A DNA stretch of 64,000 bases, taken from the NCBI RefSeq assembly GCF_009932475.1, contig NZ_BJOV01000005.1:1240001-1304000 (forward strand), given 5' to 3'. The notes beneath the pieces were generated by a model. That model searched no databases. It was not told the origin of the DNA and saw only the letters and a list, made by a program, of their open reading frames with translations. The position numbers and the translations under genes were made by a program. How positions within the stretch are numbered: the first letter of the stretch is position 1; every line of letters starts with the position of its first letter. Positions 17,631-24,880 of the stretch are shown here, piece by piece. Source of the DNA: Gordonia spumicola (GTDB taxonomy: Bacteria; Actinomycetota; Actinomycetes; Mycobacteriales; Mycobacteriaceae).

Positions 17631-18215
17631 TCAGGGCATCGGTTGAATTTCGCTCTCGACGACCCACTTATGGTTGGTCATCGTCATGCCGTCCGCCTCG
17701 TAATCGACCATGTAGACGGTCTGGTCGGTGGAGCTGGCGATTGTTGCCTTCGCCCCCTTCATGCCCGTCATGTGATCGGCCTCGAGGGTGACTTCGGTGC
17801 CATCGGCCAGACGTCGATCTCCTGCGTTCTTGATCTCCTGTTGGACTACCCACTTGTGATCCTTGACCGGCTGGCCGCCGGTGGTCGGGGTGAAGTTCAC
17901 CGAGTAGGCGCACGTGTCGAAGGCGCCGACGATTGTGGCCCGCGCACCGTACATGCCTGCCATGTGGTCTGCGGTCAGCATGACCTGGCTGCCGACCGGA
18001 AACTTGGGTGCCGAGGCCGCCTTGATGCCGGCAGGTGCCGGCCCGCCGTCCATCGGGTGGTCCATCGGCGAATCGCTCATTGCGCCGACACTGCTGGCCG
18101 TGCTGCCACCGTCATAGCCTTGGTGGTCCTGGCTTTCGCCGGCACTGCAACCGGCCAGAACCAGTACTCCGACGAGTATTCCCGCCGAGACGGCCGTCAT
18201 GAGAGGCTTGCGCAT
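17631..18215 (-). CDS. YdhK-family (DUF1541) lipoprotein
   Basis: 194 residues from the ATG at 18215 (MRKPLMTAVSAGILVGVLVL) with TAGGAGACC upstream. A lipoprotein signal ends at LAGCSAG. After a Met/Asp/His-rich linker (SDSPMDHPMDGG) come two repeats of the DUF1541 motif: VGSQVMLTADHMAGMYGARA with HKWVVQQEI, then GTEVTLEADHMTGMKGAKAT with HKWVVESEI. The Met/His-rich linker and the place between a copper-type ATPase and copZ suggest extracytoplasmic copper binding. The family itself has no established biochemistry. It ends 69 bases before the truncated ATPase gene and is probably co-transcribed with it. Confidence 0.85.
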   Translation of the reverse strand: MRKPLMTAVSAGILVGVLVLAGCSAGESQDHQGYDGGSTASSVGAMSDSPMDHPMDGGPAPAGIKAASAPKFPVGSQVMLTADHMAGMYGARATIVGAFDTCAYSVNFTPTTGGQPVKDHKWVVQQEIKNAGDRRLADGTEVTLEADHMTGMKGAKATIASSTDQTVYMVDYEADGMTMTNHKWVVESEIQPMP

Positions 18216-18388
18216 GTGGTCTCCTATCCACTCTGATCTCACCGAACGCGACGCACCGGTGTGGTGCATCGCCGTTCTCTCCGTTGTCGGCCGATAGCGA
18301 TTTGCTCGGCGGCCGCACAGAGCTGAAGGTGTAAAAGTTCGCTAAACCGCGAACGTCACGCCGACAGCAGGAAGCGAGCTGGCGTCCA

Positions 18389-18598
18389 TCAAATCCGCAC
18401 TGCCGAATAGCCGGCCGCTGTGACTGCGTCGACCACCGCGGCCTCGTCGACGAGGCCGACGGAGGTGACCACGAGCCTGCCGGTCTGCGCGCTCACCTGA
18501 GCGTCCTGAACACCCTCTACGGCTGCGACTTCCTTGCGCACCGAGGCCTCGCAATGCCCGCACGTCATGCCTGCTACCTGATACTCGCTCGACGACAT
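18389..18598 (-). CDS. copZ: CopZ-like heavy-metal-associated domain protein
   Basis: 69 residues, a single HMA domain: MSSSEYQVAGMTCGHCEASV with the GMTCxxC copper(I) site at residues 10-15, ending DAVTAAGYSAVRI. Such chaperones carry Cu(I) to P1B-ATPases. The ATG at 18598 was chosen because the domain starts there, GGAAAG precedes it, and the CsoR-like operator lies just upstream. A longer frame (to 18691) would place the operator inside the gene. Its likely partner ATPase is broken by the IS, so export through that route is lost unless another pump exists. Confidence 0.9.
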   Translation of the reverse strand: MSSSEYQVAGMTCGHCEASVRKEVAAVEGVQDAQVSAQTGRLVVTSVGLVDEAAVVDAVTAAGYSAVRI

Positions 18599-18619
18599 GT
18601 CTTTCCACCTCTCCAGTTG

Positions 18620-18636
18620 ATACCCCATGGGGGTAT
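18620..18636. promoter_or_regulatory. CsoR-type copper operator
   Basis: ATACCCCATGGGGGTAT, a near-perfect palindrome 21 bases before copZ. The TACCCC/GGGGTA half-sites match the known CsoR/RicR-class copper operator in actinobacteria. The site can act on copZ (minus) and on whatever is read rightward. No csoR gene is in the window, so a repressor elsewhere would be needed. Confidence 0.75.
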
Positions 18637-18823
18637 GATGTTCTGATGAACATATACCTGCCATCGGCTGTGATGCAAGGGGTGCCGCCACGCATCGCAG
18701 TCTGGGGGTCTGGTGGGAGCTGCCAGGTGGGCGGCTTGGTCAGTTTGCGTTTGACTAGATCGGGCACTGACCAGCGGAGCCTCCGAAAACGGCGGCGAAT
18801 CAGGCGGCTTGTGTGTGGCGACG

Positions 18824-19226
18824 ATGGCATCCATGGAATCGGTCCGACTCTCGGTTGCCGCCGTCCACGATCGTGTGACAGCGCATCTGGACGCCTTCGA
18901 CGACGCGACACTGGTCGACCAACTGCGCACGCTGCTCGGTGCGCGTTTGGTTGCGTATCTGGCCGGCGCCCAGCACCGCTGCGGTCAGCGACTACATCAC
19001 ACGCGCGGCCGCAGTCCCGGACCACGTCCGAGCCCGTTTGAAGGTGGCCTACACGGTGGCGGCCCTGCAACACCAGCTCGGCGCTACCCCATCGTTGATC
19101 CAAGCCTGGTTTCAGGGACGCAATCCGCGCCTGGATGATCGAGCACCGGCGCAGGTCATCGCCGACGATCCCTGCCGCTTCCGAGGCACGCTCATCGCGG
19201 CCGCCGTTACTCTGGTGGGTGGCTAG
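18824..19226 (+). pseudogene. Antitoxin-like protein (Xre/MbcA-like, DUF2384-type), frameshifted
   Basis: Two overlapping plus frames form one protein of about 133 residues. Frame 1 begins MASMESVRLSVAAVHDRVTA and runs to RLVAYLAGA. Frame 2 continues STAAVSDYITRAAAVPDHVR, then AWFQGRNPRLDDRAPAQVIA, ending at TAG 19224-19226. The break is one extra C in a CCC run at 18969-18971. The AWFxGxNPxLDDxxPAxxL block is typical of toxin-binding antitoxins of the Xre/ParS/MbcA group and of related actinobacterial plasmid proteins. The rest of the sequence shows no other damage, so the frameshift may be recent or a sequencing error. Confidence 0.6.
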
Positions 19227-19388
19227 GTGGACACTGACGCCGCGTTTGCGGCCACCTGGCGGATCGGCAGTCGAATCTATGCCGTTGCTCAAGCCGAGAT
19301 CCTCGTCGACTCCGTGGTGGGACCGCCCCAGCACATTCGGCGACGACTGGATGCCGTCATCGACGACCTCCTCGATCCTGCTGACTAG
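19227..19388 (+). CDS. Small ORF directly after the antitoxin-like gene
   Basis: 53 codons, GTG start immediately after the TAG of the previous gene (TAGGTG). The product begins VDTDAAFAATWRIGSRIYAV and ends LDAVIDDLLDPAD; it is acidic and helical. It is too short for a RES or other common toxin, and I recognise no family. Tight coupling suggests the second gene of an antitoxin-led pair or its remnant. Low certainty. Confidence 0.35.
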   Translation: MDTDAAFAATWRIGSRIYAVAQAEILVDSVVGPPQHIRRRLDAVIDDLLDPAD

Positions 19389-19507
19389 GCTGGCGAACAG
19401 ACGGATCAGCCGATGGCCCTACGGTTGGGCGCGATGTGCGCAATGACGTTCTCGAACCGTGGGACGGGACGTGCGCCGGTTACCCGAGAATCGTCGGCGG
19501 TCTGTCG

Positions 19508-19891
19508 TCACTCGTCCGCCGTGTCTAGCCGGCCGTAGAGTGTGGCGATCAGCACATCCTTGGCGCGAAGTTCTGCGCGGAGACGATGGAGTTCGGCATC
19601 GTTGGCCGTCAACTGAGCCCGAAGCGCCGACACGATGGAGCTGTCGGTGGCTGCAGCCTCGGGTGGCGGGGCGATGGTGGTGTGGGCGCGGATCTTCTCC
19701 CATAGGTCCGGATGGTTGTAAATCGTCTTGCGGGTGACGCCGGCACGTACAGCGACGGCGTTGATGTTGATTGTGGCCCCCGATCTCCGCATCGCGGTGA
19801 GGGCCTTCTCAATCCGAGTCCGGACGTCGGCGGAGCGCTGCCGTGCGTGGGCGTTGAGCGCGGCGATCGCCTGATCAGTCGGTGGCGTCAT
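19508..19891 (-). CDS. DUF6262-like protein of Tn554-type transposition modules
   Basis: 127 residues. An N-terminal helix-turn-helix-like region (ININAVAVRAGVTRKTIYNH, about 40-60) is followed by a coiled coil (LRAQLTANDAELHRLRAELR). This is the layout of the small TnpC-like partner encoded after paired tyrosine recombinases in actinobacterial Tn554-like elements. The start overlaps the end of the frame before it (19888) by 4 bases. The recombinases themselves are not intact here. DNA binding is inferred from the HTH pattern. Confidence 0.65.
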   Translation of the reverse strand: MTPPTDQAIAALNAHARQRSADVRTRIEKALTAMRRSGATININAVAVRAGVTRKTIYNHPDLWEKIRAHTTIAPPPEAAATDSSIVSALRAQLTANDAELHRLRAELRAKDVLIATLYGRLDTADE

Positions 19892-20157
19892 GCCCCATCA
19901 CCTGGGTTCTCGGCTTTCCCGAGTGCGATCTCGTGCAGCCCTCGAGTCTGGATCTGCAGCAGCGGTCGCCGATCAGAGGTGCCGGCCCCGGCCACCGCCG
20001 ACTCGCGATCGGCCGATGCCTGGTCACCTTCGGCAGCGAGTCGGGCGATGATGGCATCGAGCGAGGCGATCTCGCGGAGTCGTTCGTGGACCCAGACGTT
20101 CTCGTCGGAGAGTTCACGTCCGGTGCGCTCGTAGTACTGACGGCGACGGACTTGCAT
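19888..20157 (-). pseudogene. C-terminal remnant of a site-specific recombinase (probable)
   Basis: 89 residues, QVRRRQYYERTGRELSDENV after the start Met, then VWVHERLREIASLDAIIARL. It overlaps the DUF6262-like gene by ATGA, as the second recombinase does in Tn554-like modules. No catalytic Arg/His/Tyr of a tyrosine recombinase is present, so it would be only the tail. Upstream in another frame the DNA reads MQVEVLYVDGCKSVAV, an unrelated thioredoxin-like start. The fragment therefore seems to have been joined to foreign sequence near 20150. Confidence 0.45.
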
Positions 20158-20180
20158 CCATCGACATACAGGACCTCAAC

Positions 20181-20495
20181 TTGCATAGCTCGAGTTTCCC
20201 CGACTCGCCCAGAAAAGAGAGATCCGAACTGCTGACACCCGCGAACTTCGGGTTTCCCGACTCCGTCGTCGTCCGGCTGCGTACGTGGCTCGACGCGTGG
20301 ACGGCGAACTTCGCCGACGCACCGAGCGACGACCAGCACACGTGGCGTCGCGGATTCGACGTCGCCGGCTGGCTTCACGAAGGCGATACACTGGCCGACC
20401 TCATCGCCGAGTCGCTCCCCGACTACACCGTCGAACGCCAGTATCGGACTTACGCAGCTAACGCCGTGCGGCGCGATGCCGATCACCCCGGCTAA
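20181..20495 (+). CDS. Hypothetical protein, probable 3' fragment
   Basis: 104 codons. The C-terminal two-thirds has clear coding character (LRTWLDAWTANFADAPSDDQ, then GFDVAGWLHEGDTLADLIAE and DYTVERQYRTYAANAVRRDA), rich in Trp and acidic residues. I do not recognise a family. The first about 25 residues look less natural, so an original N-terminus may have been lost at the junction near 20180. It converges on arsR, overlapping its end by 4 bases. Confidence 0.45.
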   Translation: MHSSSFPDSPRKERSELLTPANFGFPDSVVVRLRTWLDAWTANFADAPSDDQHTWRRGFDVAGWLHEGDTLADLIAESLPDYTVERQYRTYAANAVRRDADHPG

Positions 20496-20845
20496 CAGCA
20501 GGTGTCGAGCACTCCTCTCAGTGCTTCCAGCGAGTCCGGTTCGGCGCGATGCAGGACGTTCACGCCTCGACGCTCGGAGCTGACTAGGCCCGCCTTTTTG
20601 AGTTGACCGAGGTGGTGGCTCACCGTACCCGCCGAGAGTGCGAGCGCCTCGGCGAGATCACTGGTGCTGATCGCACCTGGTCGGGCGCCCATGAGGATGG
20701 AGACCAGCTGAATTCGCGCCGGATCGGCCAGCGCCTTGAGCCGGAGAGCCAGCTCTAGGGCCGCATCCGCTTCCATTGGACCTGCGGAGATCGGTGCACA
20801 GCAGATCGGAGCACTGATGTCGACCACAGGGAGCGTCTTGGGCAT
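20492..20845 (-). CDS. arsR: ArsR/SmtB-family metalloregulator
   Basis: 117 residues with the winged helix DLAEALALSAGTVSHHLGQL (about 62-82). Cysteines lie in the N-terminal arm (ICCAPIS, residues 14-15) and at the C-terminus (DTCC). These Cys pairs are likely thiolate ligands for As(III) or Cd(II)/Pb(II), as in CmtR/ArsR variants. It is divergent from cadI, and a perfect 14-bp palindrome lies between them. In M. tuberculosis the same order (Rv2640c arsR, then cadI) is found. Confidence 0.9.
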   Translation of the reverse strand: MPKTLPVVDISAPICCAPISAGPMEADAALELALRLKALADPARIQLVSILMGARPGAISTSDLAEALALSAGTVSHHLGQLKKAGLVSSERRGVNVLHRAEPDSLEALRGVLDTCC

Positions 20846-20865
20846 GACCCCAACCTACCCATCCG

Positions 20866-20879
20866 TTGACATATGTCAA
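20866..20879. promoter_or_regulatory. ArsR operator between arsR and cadI
   Basis: TTGACATATGTCAA, a perfect palindrome 21 bases before arsR and 62 before cadI. TTGACA also serves as a -35 element on either strand. A related half-site, TATGTCG, occurs at 20916-20922. Confidence 0.7.
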
Positions 20880-20940
20880 ACCCTGGTCTAGAACTTGAGT
20901 CGCAACACTTTTGATGTATGTCGAATCCTTGGAGGATCTC

Positions 20941-21396
20941 ATGTCACGCGTGCAACTCGCCCTCAACGTCGACGATCTCGACCAGTCGATCGCCTTCTAC
21001 ACCAAGCTGTTCGGCGTCGGCCCGGCGAAGGTCAAGCCGGGCTACGCCAACTTCGCCGTCACTGAGCCCGCACTGAAGTTGGTGCTGCTGGAGAATCCCG
21101 GCCAGGGCGGCAGCATCAATCACCTCGGCGTTGAGGTCGATTCCAGTGAGAAGGTGCACGCCGAGATCGCCCGATTCACCGAAGAGAAGCTGTTCACCGA
21201 AGAGGAGATCGGAGCAACCTGCTGCTTTGCCACTCAGGACAAGGTGTGGGTCACCGCTCCCGACGCCGAGCGGTGGGAGGTCTACACCGTGTTGGCCGAC
21301 GCTGAGACCTTCAACGGCGAACCGGTCGCCGCCGCGGCCCCCGCCGGCGAATCTACGCCCGCGGCATGCTGCACTCCCGCGGCGAACTGCTGCTGA
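20941..21396 (+). CDS. cadI: CadI/ArsI-family vicinal-oxygen-chelate protein
   Basis: 151 residues, ATG at 20941 after TTGGAGG. It is very close to M. tuberculosis CadI: MSRVQLALNVDDLDQSIAFY, then INHLGVEV (metal His), GATCCFATQDKVW (vicinal Cys), RWEVYTVLAD (metal Glu), and a C-terminal tail with CC pairs (AACCTPAANCC). ArsI homologues split C-As bonds of trivalent organoarsenicals using Fe(II). In ArsI the first metal ligand is a His near residue 5; here that position is Gln, as in CadI, so lyase activity is uncertain. Induced by cadmium or arsenite in relatives. Confidence 0.88.
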   Translation: MSRVQLALNVDDLDQSIAFYTKLFGVGPAKVKPGYANFAVTEPALKLVLLENPGQGGSINHLGVEVDSSEKVHAEIARFTEEKLFTEEEIGATCCFATQDKVWVTAPDAERWEVYTVLADAETFNGEPVAAAAPAGESTPAACCTPAANCC

Positions 21397-21497
21397 ACGC
21401 GACCTTCTCTTAGGGCTGCCAGGCTGGTCGCCACCCGATGCCGGGGTGGCGACCAGTCCCGTTTCGAACGTGGACTGCATGCACCCTTGCAACCAGT

Positions 21498-21519
21498 ATC
21501 GATATCTGTCAATATCGAT
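21498..21519. promoter_or_regulatory. Operator of the arsR-acr3-arsC operon
   Basis: Inverted repeat ATCGATAT (21498-21505) and ATATCGAT (21512-21519), 6-base spacer, ending 2 bases before the arsR ATG. There is no ribosome site between, so the message is probably leaderless and the operator would overlap the core promoter, giving direct repression. Confidence 0.65.
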
Positions 21520-21521
21520 GC

Positions 21522-21896
21522 ATGTCGAACTCGATTCCGTTGACCGATGTCACTGTGCGGTGCTCACCGTTGGTGCGTGAGCCCCTCTCGGAGCGGCAGT
21601 CGGTTGATCTTGCTGTGGTGTTCAAAGCACTCGCCGACCCGATCCGGTTGCGACTGTTCAGCTTGATCGCCAGCCACGAGGGCGGTGAGGCGTGCGTGTG
21701 TGACATCTCCCCGGCCGTCGACGTTTCGCAACCGACGATCTCCCATCACCTGAAGGTCCTCAAGAACGCCGGTTTGCTCGAGTCTGAGCGCCGCGCGTCG
21801 TGGGTGTACTACCGCGTTATCCCCGATGTTCTGTCCTCGCTCGCCGGGATCCTGCAGTCCGGCGAGCTCGCCAGCTCGATGGAGGTTCACTCGTGA
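21522..21896 (+). CDS. arsR: ArsR-family arsenic repressor
   Basis: 124 residues from ATG 21522 (MSNSIPLTDVTVRCSPLVRE). Winged-helix region with EACVCDISPAVDVSQPTISH: the CVC in helix 4 is the classical As(III)-binding motif of ArsR, and the recognition helix follows. It differs from the other ArsR in the window, which lacks this motif. First gene of a tight operon with acr3 (4-base overlap, GTGA) and arsC. Confidence 0.93.
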   Translation: MSNSIPLTDVTVRCSPLVREPLSERQSVDLAVVFKALADPIRLRLFSLIASHEGGEACVCDISPAVDVSQPTISHHLKVLKNAGLLESERRASWVYYRVIPDVLSSLAGILQSGELASSMEVHS

Positions 21897-22990
21897 CCAG
21901 CCCCACCCCGACGGCCGGGCATCAGCCGGTCGTCGGCAAGCTCTCGACTCTGGACCGGTTCCTGCCGGTGTGGATCGGCGTCGCCATGGTCGCCGGTCTG
22001 CTGCTGGGCCGGATGATCCCCGGACTGAACACCGCGTTGGAGAAGATCCAGGTCGACGGCGTTTCACTGCCTATCGCCTTGGGCCTGTTGATAATGATGT
22101 ACCCGGTCCTGGCCAAGGTGCGCTACGACCGCCTCGACACCGTCACCGGCGATCGCAAACTACTGCTGGGATCGCTGCTACTGAACTGGGTGCTCGGCCC
22201 AGCGCTCATGTTCGCCCTCGCCTGGATCTTCCTGCCCGACCTACCCGAGTACCGGACCGGCCTGATCATCGTCGGCCTCGCACGGTGCATCGCCATGGTC
22301 ATCATCTGGAACGACCTCGCCTGCGGCGATCGTGAGGCAGCAGCCGTCCTCGTGGCGCTCAACTCGGTGTTCCAGGTGGTGATGTTCGCCGTCCTGGGCT
22401 GGTTCTACCTCTCAATCCTGCCGGGCTGGCTGGGCCTGGAACAGACGACCATCAGCACCTCTCCGTGGCAGATCGCCAAGTCGGTGCTGATCTTCCTCGG
22501 CATCCCGCTGCTCGCCGGATACCTGTCACGCCGGATCGGCGAGAAGACCAAGGGCCGCGACTGGTACGAAGGGAAGTTCCTGCCCAAGGTCGTGCCGTGG
22601 GCACTCTACGGACTGCTGTTCACGATCGTCATCCTCTTCGCCCTGCAGGGCGAACAGATCACCTCCCGTCCCTGGGACGTCGTCCGCATCGCCGTGCCAC
22701 TGTTGGTCTACTTCGCAGTGATGTGGGGCGGCGGCTACCTCCTGGGTGCGGTTATGGGCCTGGGCTACGAACGCACCACCACGCTTGCGTTCACCGCGGC
22801 AGGCAACAACTTCGAACTCGCCATCGCCGTCGCGATCGCCACCTACGGCGCGAGCTCCGGCCAAGCACTTGCCGGCGTCGTCGGCCCACTGATCGAGGTC
22901 CCGGTCCTCGTCGGCCTCGTGTACGTCTCCCTCGCACTCCGCAACCGCTTCCCCACCGCTACGACCTCGTCCTCCAGGAGCGTGCACTGA
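21893..22990 (+). CDS. acr3: Acr3-family arsenite efflux permease
   Basis: 365 residues, GTG at 21893 overlapping the arsR stop, with GGAGG upstream. About ten membrane helices; the Acr3 signatures GLARCIAMVIIWNDLACGD (with the conserved Cys needed for arsenite transport) and FTAAGNNFELAIAVAIATYG (conserved Asn/Glu) are intact. It exports As(III). In M. tuberculosis Rv2643 the permease is fused to ArsC; here the two are separate, with stop and start overlapping as TGATG. Confidence 0.95.
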   Translation: MTSPTPTAGHQPVVGKLSTLDRFLPVWIGVAMVAGLLLGRMIPGLNTALEKIQVDGVSLPIALGLLIMMYPVLAKVRYDRLDTVTGDRKLLLGSLLLNWVLGPALMFALAWIFLPDLPEYRTGLIIVGLARCIAMVIIWNDLACGDREAAAVLVALNSVFQVVMFAVLGWFYLSILPGWLGLEQTTISTSPWQIAKSVLIFLGIPLLAGYLSRRIGEKTKGRDWYEGKFLPKVVPWALYGLLFTIVILFALQGEQITSRPWDVVRIAVPLLVYFAVMWGGGYLLGAVMGLGYERTTTLAFTAAGNNFELAIAVAIATYGASSGQALAGVVGPLIEVPVLVGLVYVSLALRNRFPTATTSSSRSVH

Positions 22991-23424
22991 TGTCCCGTGT
23001 TCCCAGCGTGCTGTTCGTGTGTGTCAAGAACGGCGGAAAGTCGCAGATGGCGGCAGGCCTCATGCGCGCGGCCGTCGGCGATGCCGTCATCGTGCACTCG
23101 GCAGGCACTCGACCCGGTTCCGTCGTCAACCCTCTGTCGGCCCAGTCCCTGACGGAGGTCGGCGTCGATATCAGTCAGGAGACCCCGAAGGCGATCGACC
23201 CCGATGTCCTCGCCGACGTCGATCTCGTGGTGATCCTCGGCCGCGAAGCCGTCGTCGACGCACCGGCAGGGGTCACCGTGATCAATTGGGACACCGACGA
23301 ACCCTCCGAACGCGGCATCGACGGGATCGACCGCATGCGCCTGGTGCGCGACGACGTCGCGGCACGGGTCACCGAGCTGGCAGCAGCCTTGCGCGACTCG
23401 ACGCCGCCGTCACGAGGGAAATGA
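22990..23424 (+). CDS. arsC: Arsenate reductase, low-molecular-weight phosphatase type
   Basis: 144 residues. The N-terminal loop VLFVCVKNGGKSQMAAGLMR corresponds to the CX5(R/K)S active site of LMW-phosphatase-like reductases, with Cys at about 11 and Lys in place of Arg. HSAGTRPGSVVNPLSAQSL follows. It lacks the second and third redox Cys of thioredoxin-linked ArsC, so it fits the mycothiol/mycoredoxin-dependent actinobacterial class. It reduces arsenate to arsenite for Acr3. Its 3' end overlaps the convergent TetR gene by 15 bases. Confidence 0.9.
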   Translation: MSRVPSVLFVCVKNGGKSQMAAGLMRAAVGDAVIVHSAGTRPGSVVNPLSAQSLTEVGVDISQETPKAIDPDVLADVDLVVILGREAVVDAPAGVTVINWDTDEPSERGIDGIDRMRLVRDDVAARVTELAAALRDSTPPSRGK

Positions 23425-23976
23425 CAGCCCGCCGATCGTGATGTCGACGACCGCGTCGAGCATCCGATCGTCGACGACCTCCCGGGTCAGCAGGCGCCGG
23501 AAGTGGATCGGCGCGATCACCATCTCCAACACGATGCGCGGGTCCACATCCGCGGCGATGTCACCGCGCGCCGCTGCACGCTCGATCATCACTCCGGCAG
23601 CCTTCGATCGCGCGAGCCAGAAGCTGCGCCGCGCATCCGACGTGGCGGAGTCGTCCTCGACCGTGGACATCGATCTGACCAGCGCCGTCCCGAGTGGTGA
23701 TATCAGATAGTCCGCAAGCAACCGTGCAAACGCACGCAGGTCGCCGCGGAGCGATCCGGTGTCCGGGACCGTCAGAGTGTCGCCGCTGACGTCGAGAAGC
23801 GCGTCGAGGACGAGGTCTTCGACGCTTCCCCACCGCCTGTCCAACGACGTCGCGTGCACCCCCGATCGGCGCGCGACCTCGGTCATCGTCACCCCGCGCA
23901 CGCCGTTCTCGACGCCATCACCGATGGCCGCGTGCCGCTCCTTCGCCGACACCCGCTGGACGCGACACCGGGACAC
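23410..23976 (-). CDS. TetR-family regulator, N-terminus probably shortened
   Basis: The HTH reads MTEVARRSGVHATSLDRRWG and is followed by VEDLVLDALL and a long ligand domain ending DITIGGLSFPS. The usual first helix is incomplete: only AAIGDGVENGVRG precedes the HTH. The available starts (GTG 23976 or an internal GTG) give unnatural N-termini. The divergent hydrolase fragment at 24004 has also lost its 5' part, so one deletion across the shared promoter region may have damaged both. Target unknown. Confidence 0.65.
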   Translation of the reverse strand: MSRCRVQRVSAKERHAAIGDGVENGVRGVTMTEVARRSGVHATSLDRRWGSVEDLVLDALLDVSGDTLTVPDTGSLRGDLRAFARLLADYLISPLGTALVRSMSTVEDDSATSDARRSFWLARSKAAGVMIERAAARGDIAADVDPRIVLEMVIAPIHFRRLLTREVVDDRMLDAVVDITIGGLSFPS

Positions 23977-24003
23977 GATCGCCGACGACGCTCTCCGGAG
24001 ATC

Positions 24004-24297
24004 ATGATGTGGACGCTTCAGAAGACCTTCGGCGTGTCCGATCCGCTGTCACTGATGAAGCGGATGCGGTCCCTGTCCCTGCGATCGGCCTACCGCGACG
24101 TGACGATTCCCATCCTGGCCGTCAACGGCGACTCCGACACACTCGTCTCCACCCAGGACACTGTCGACCTCGCGCACCACGCACCGCTCGGCGATCTAAT
24201 CCTGTACCCGGACGACGACCATTGCGCCATGGGTCACTACGACGAGGTCGCCGCCGACTCCACAGGTTTCCTCGCCCACCACCTCGGGTGCGACTGA
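24004..24297 (+). pseudogene. Alpha/beta hydrolase (FrsA-like), C-terminal fragment
   Basis: 97 residues with the end of an alpha/beta hydrolase: DVTIPILAVNGDSDTLVSTQ (catalytic Asp region) and PDDDHCAMGHYDEVAADSTG (catalytic His). The Ser nucleophile and the first about 250 residues are missing. The open frame continues upstream to 23854 but with sequence antisense to the TetR gene. It may be the high-GC border of the accessory segment. Confidence 0.7.
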
Positions 24298-24347
24298 CCG
24301 CCGGGTCGAACACTGCTCCTCGCCTGATCGACGAGTTGGAGACGAGG

Positions 24348-24704
24348 TCAGCGCAGGGGCGTCAGTGTGAAGGTTCCGACGCGGGCACCGCCGAGATACG
24401 CCGGCCCCTTGTAACCGCCGTGTCCGTCGGGATACATGAACACGCGGTGGCCGGGGAAGAAGTCGACGTAGCCGCCGTTGCCGACGTTGTGAATCGGGTA
24501 GTGGCCGATCAGGACCAGTTGGCCGTGCTCGACGTGTCCGACACGCTTGAGCAGGACGGTGTTCCCGGCCCATGTGGTGGAAGTGTATGCGCCGGACTTG
24601 ACGTCGGCCGCGGCCTGTCCCGGAACGGCGACGAGCGCTGCCGCGCTCACCGCTGCGGCGACCGCGACGGTCCGGACGACGGCTGGGCGGAAAGATGTGG
24701 TCAT
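24348..24704 (-). CDS. Small secreted protein
   Basis: 118 residues with a Sec signal peptide (VRTVAVAAAVSAAALVAVPG, cleavage near AAA-DVKSG). The mature part is rich in Gly, His and Tyr (LIGHYPIHNVGNGGYVDFFP, then DGHGGYKGPAYLGGA). I recognise no domain. It stands alone between an accessory border and a membrane-protein gene. Confidence 0.65.
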   Translation of the reverse strand: MTTSFRPAVVRTVAVAAAVSAAALVAVPGQAAADVKSGAYTSTTWAGNTVLLKRVGHVEHGQLVLIGHYPIHNVGNGGYVDFFPGHRVFMYPDGHGGYKGPAYLGGARVGTFTLTPLR

Positions 24705-24880
24705 CGTCGTTCCTATCTGCTCGGGGTTCTCACGCTACGCCCGATCCGGCCCCCGAGCGCGGCAGTCGTGAGGCGATTTCCCCGTCGAACGACCGACACG
24801 CGGAACTCGCGTAAATTGCGTTGACGCGGAACGCCGACCACCATCGACGACATGTCGAGAAGGCCTGATTCCGGAAGCAC

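Noticed and set aside
18342-19334. 330-codon minus-strand frame over copZ and the antitoxin-like gene
   Set aside because: It would place copZ, the CsoR-like operator and the antitoxin frames in antisense or alternative frame; no homology features.
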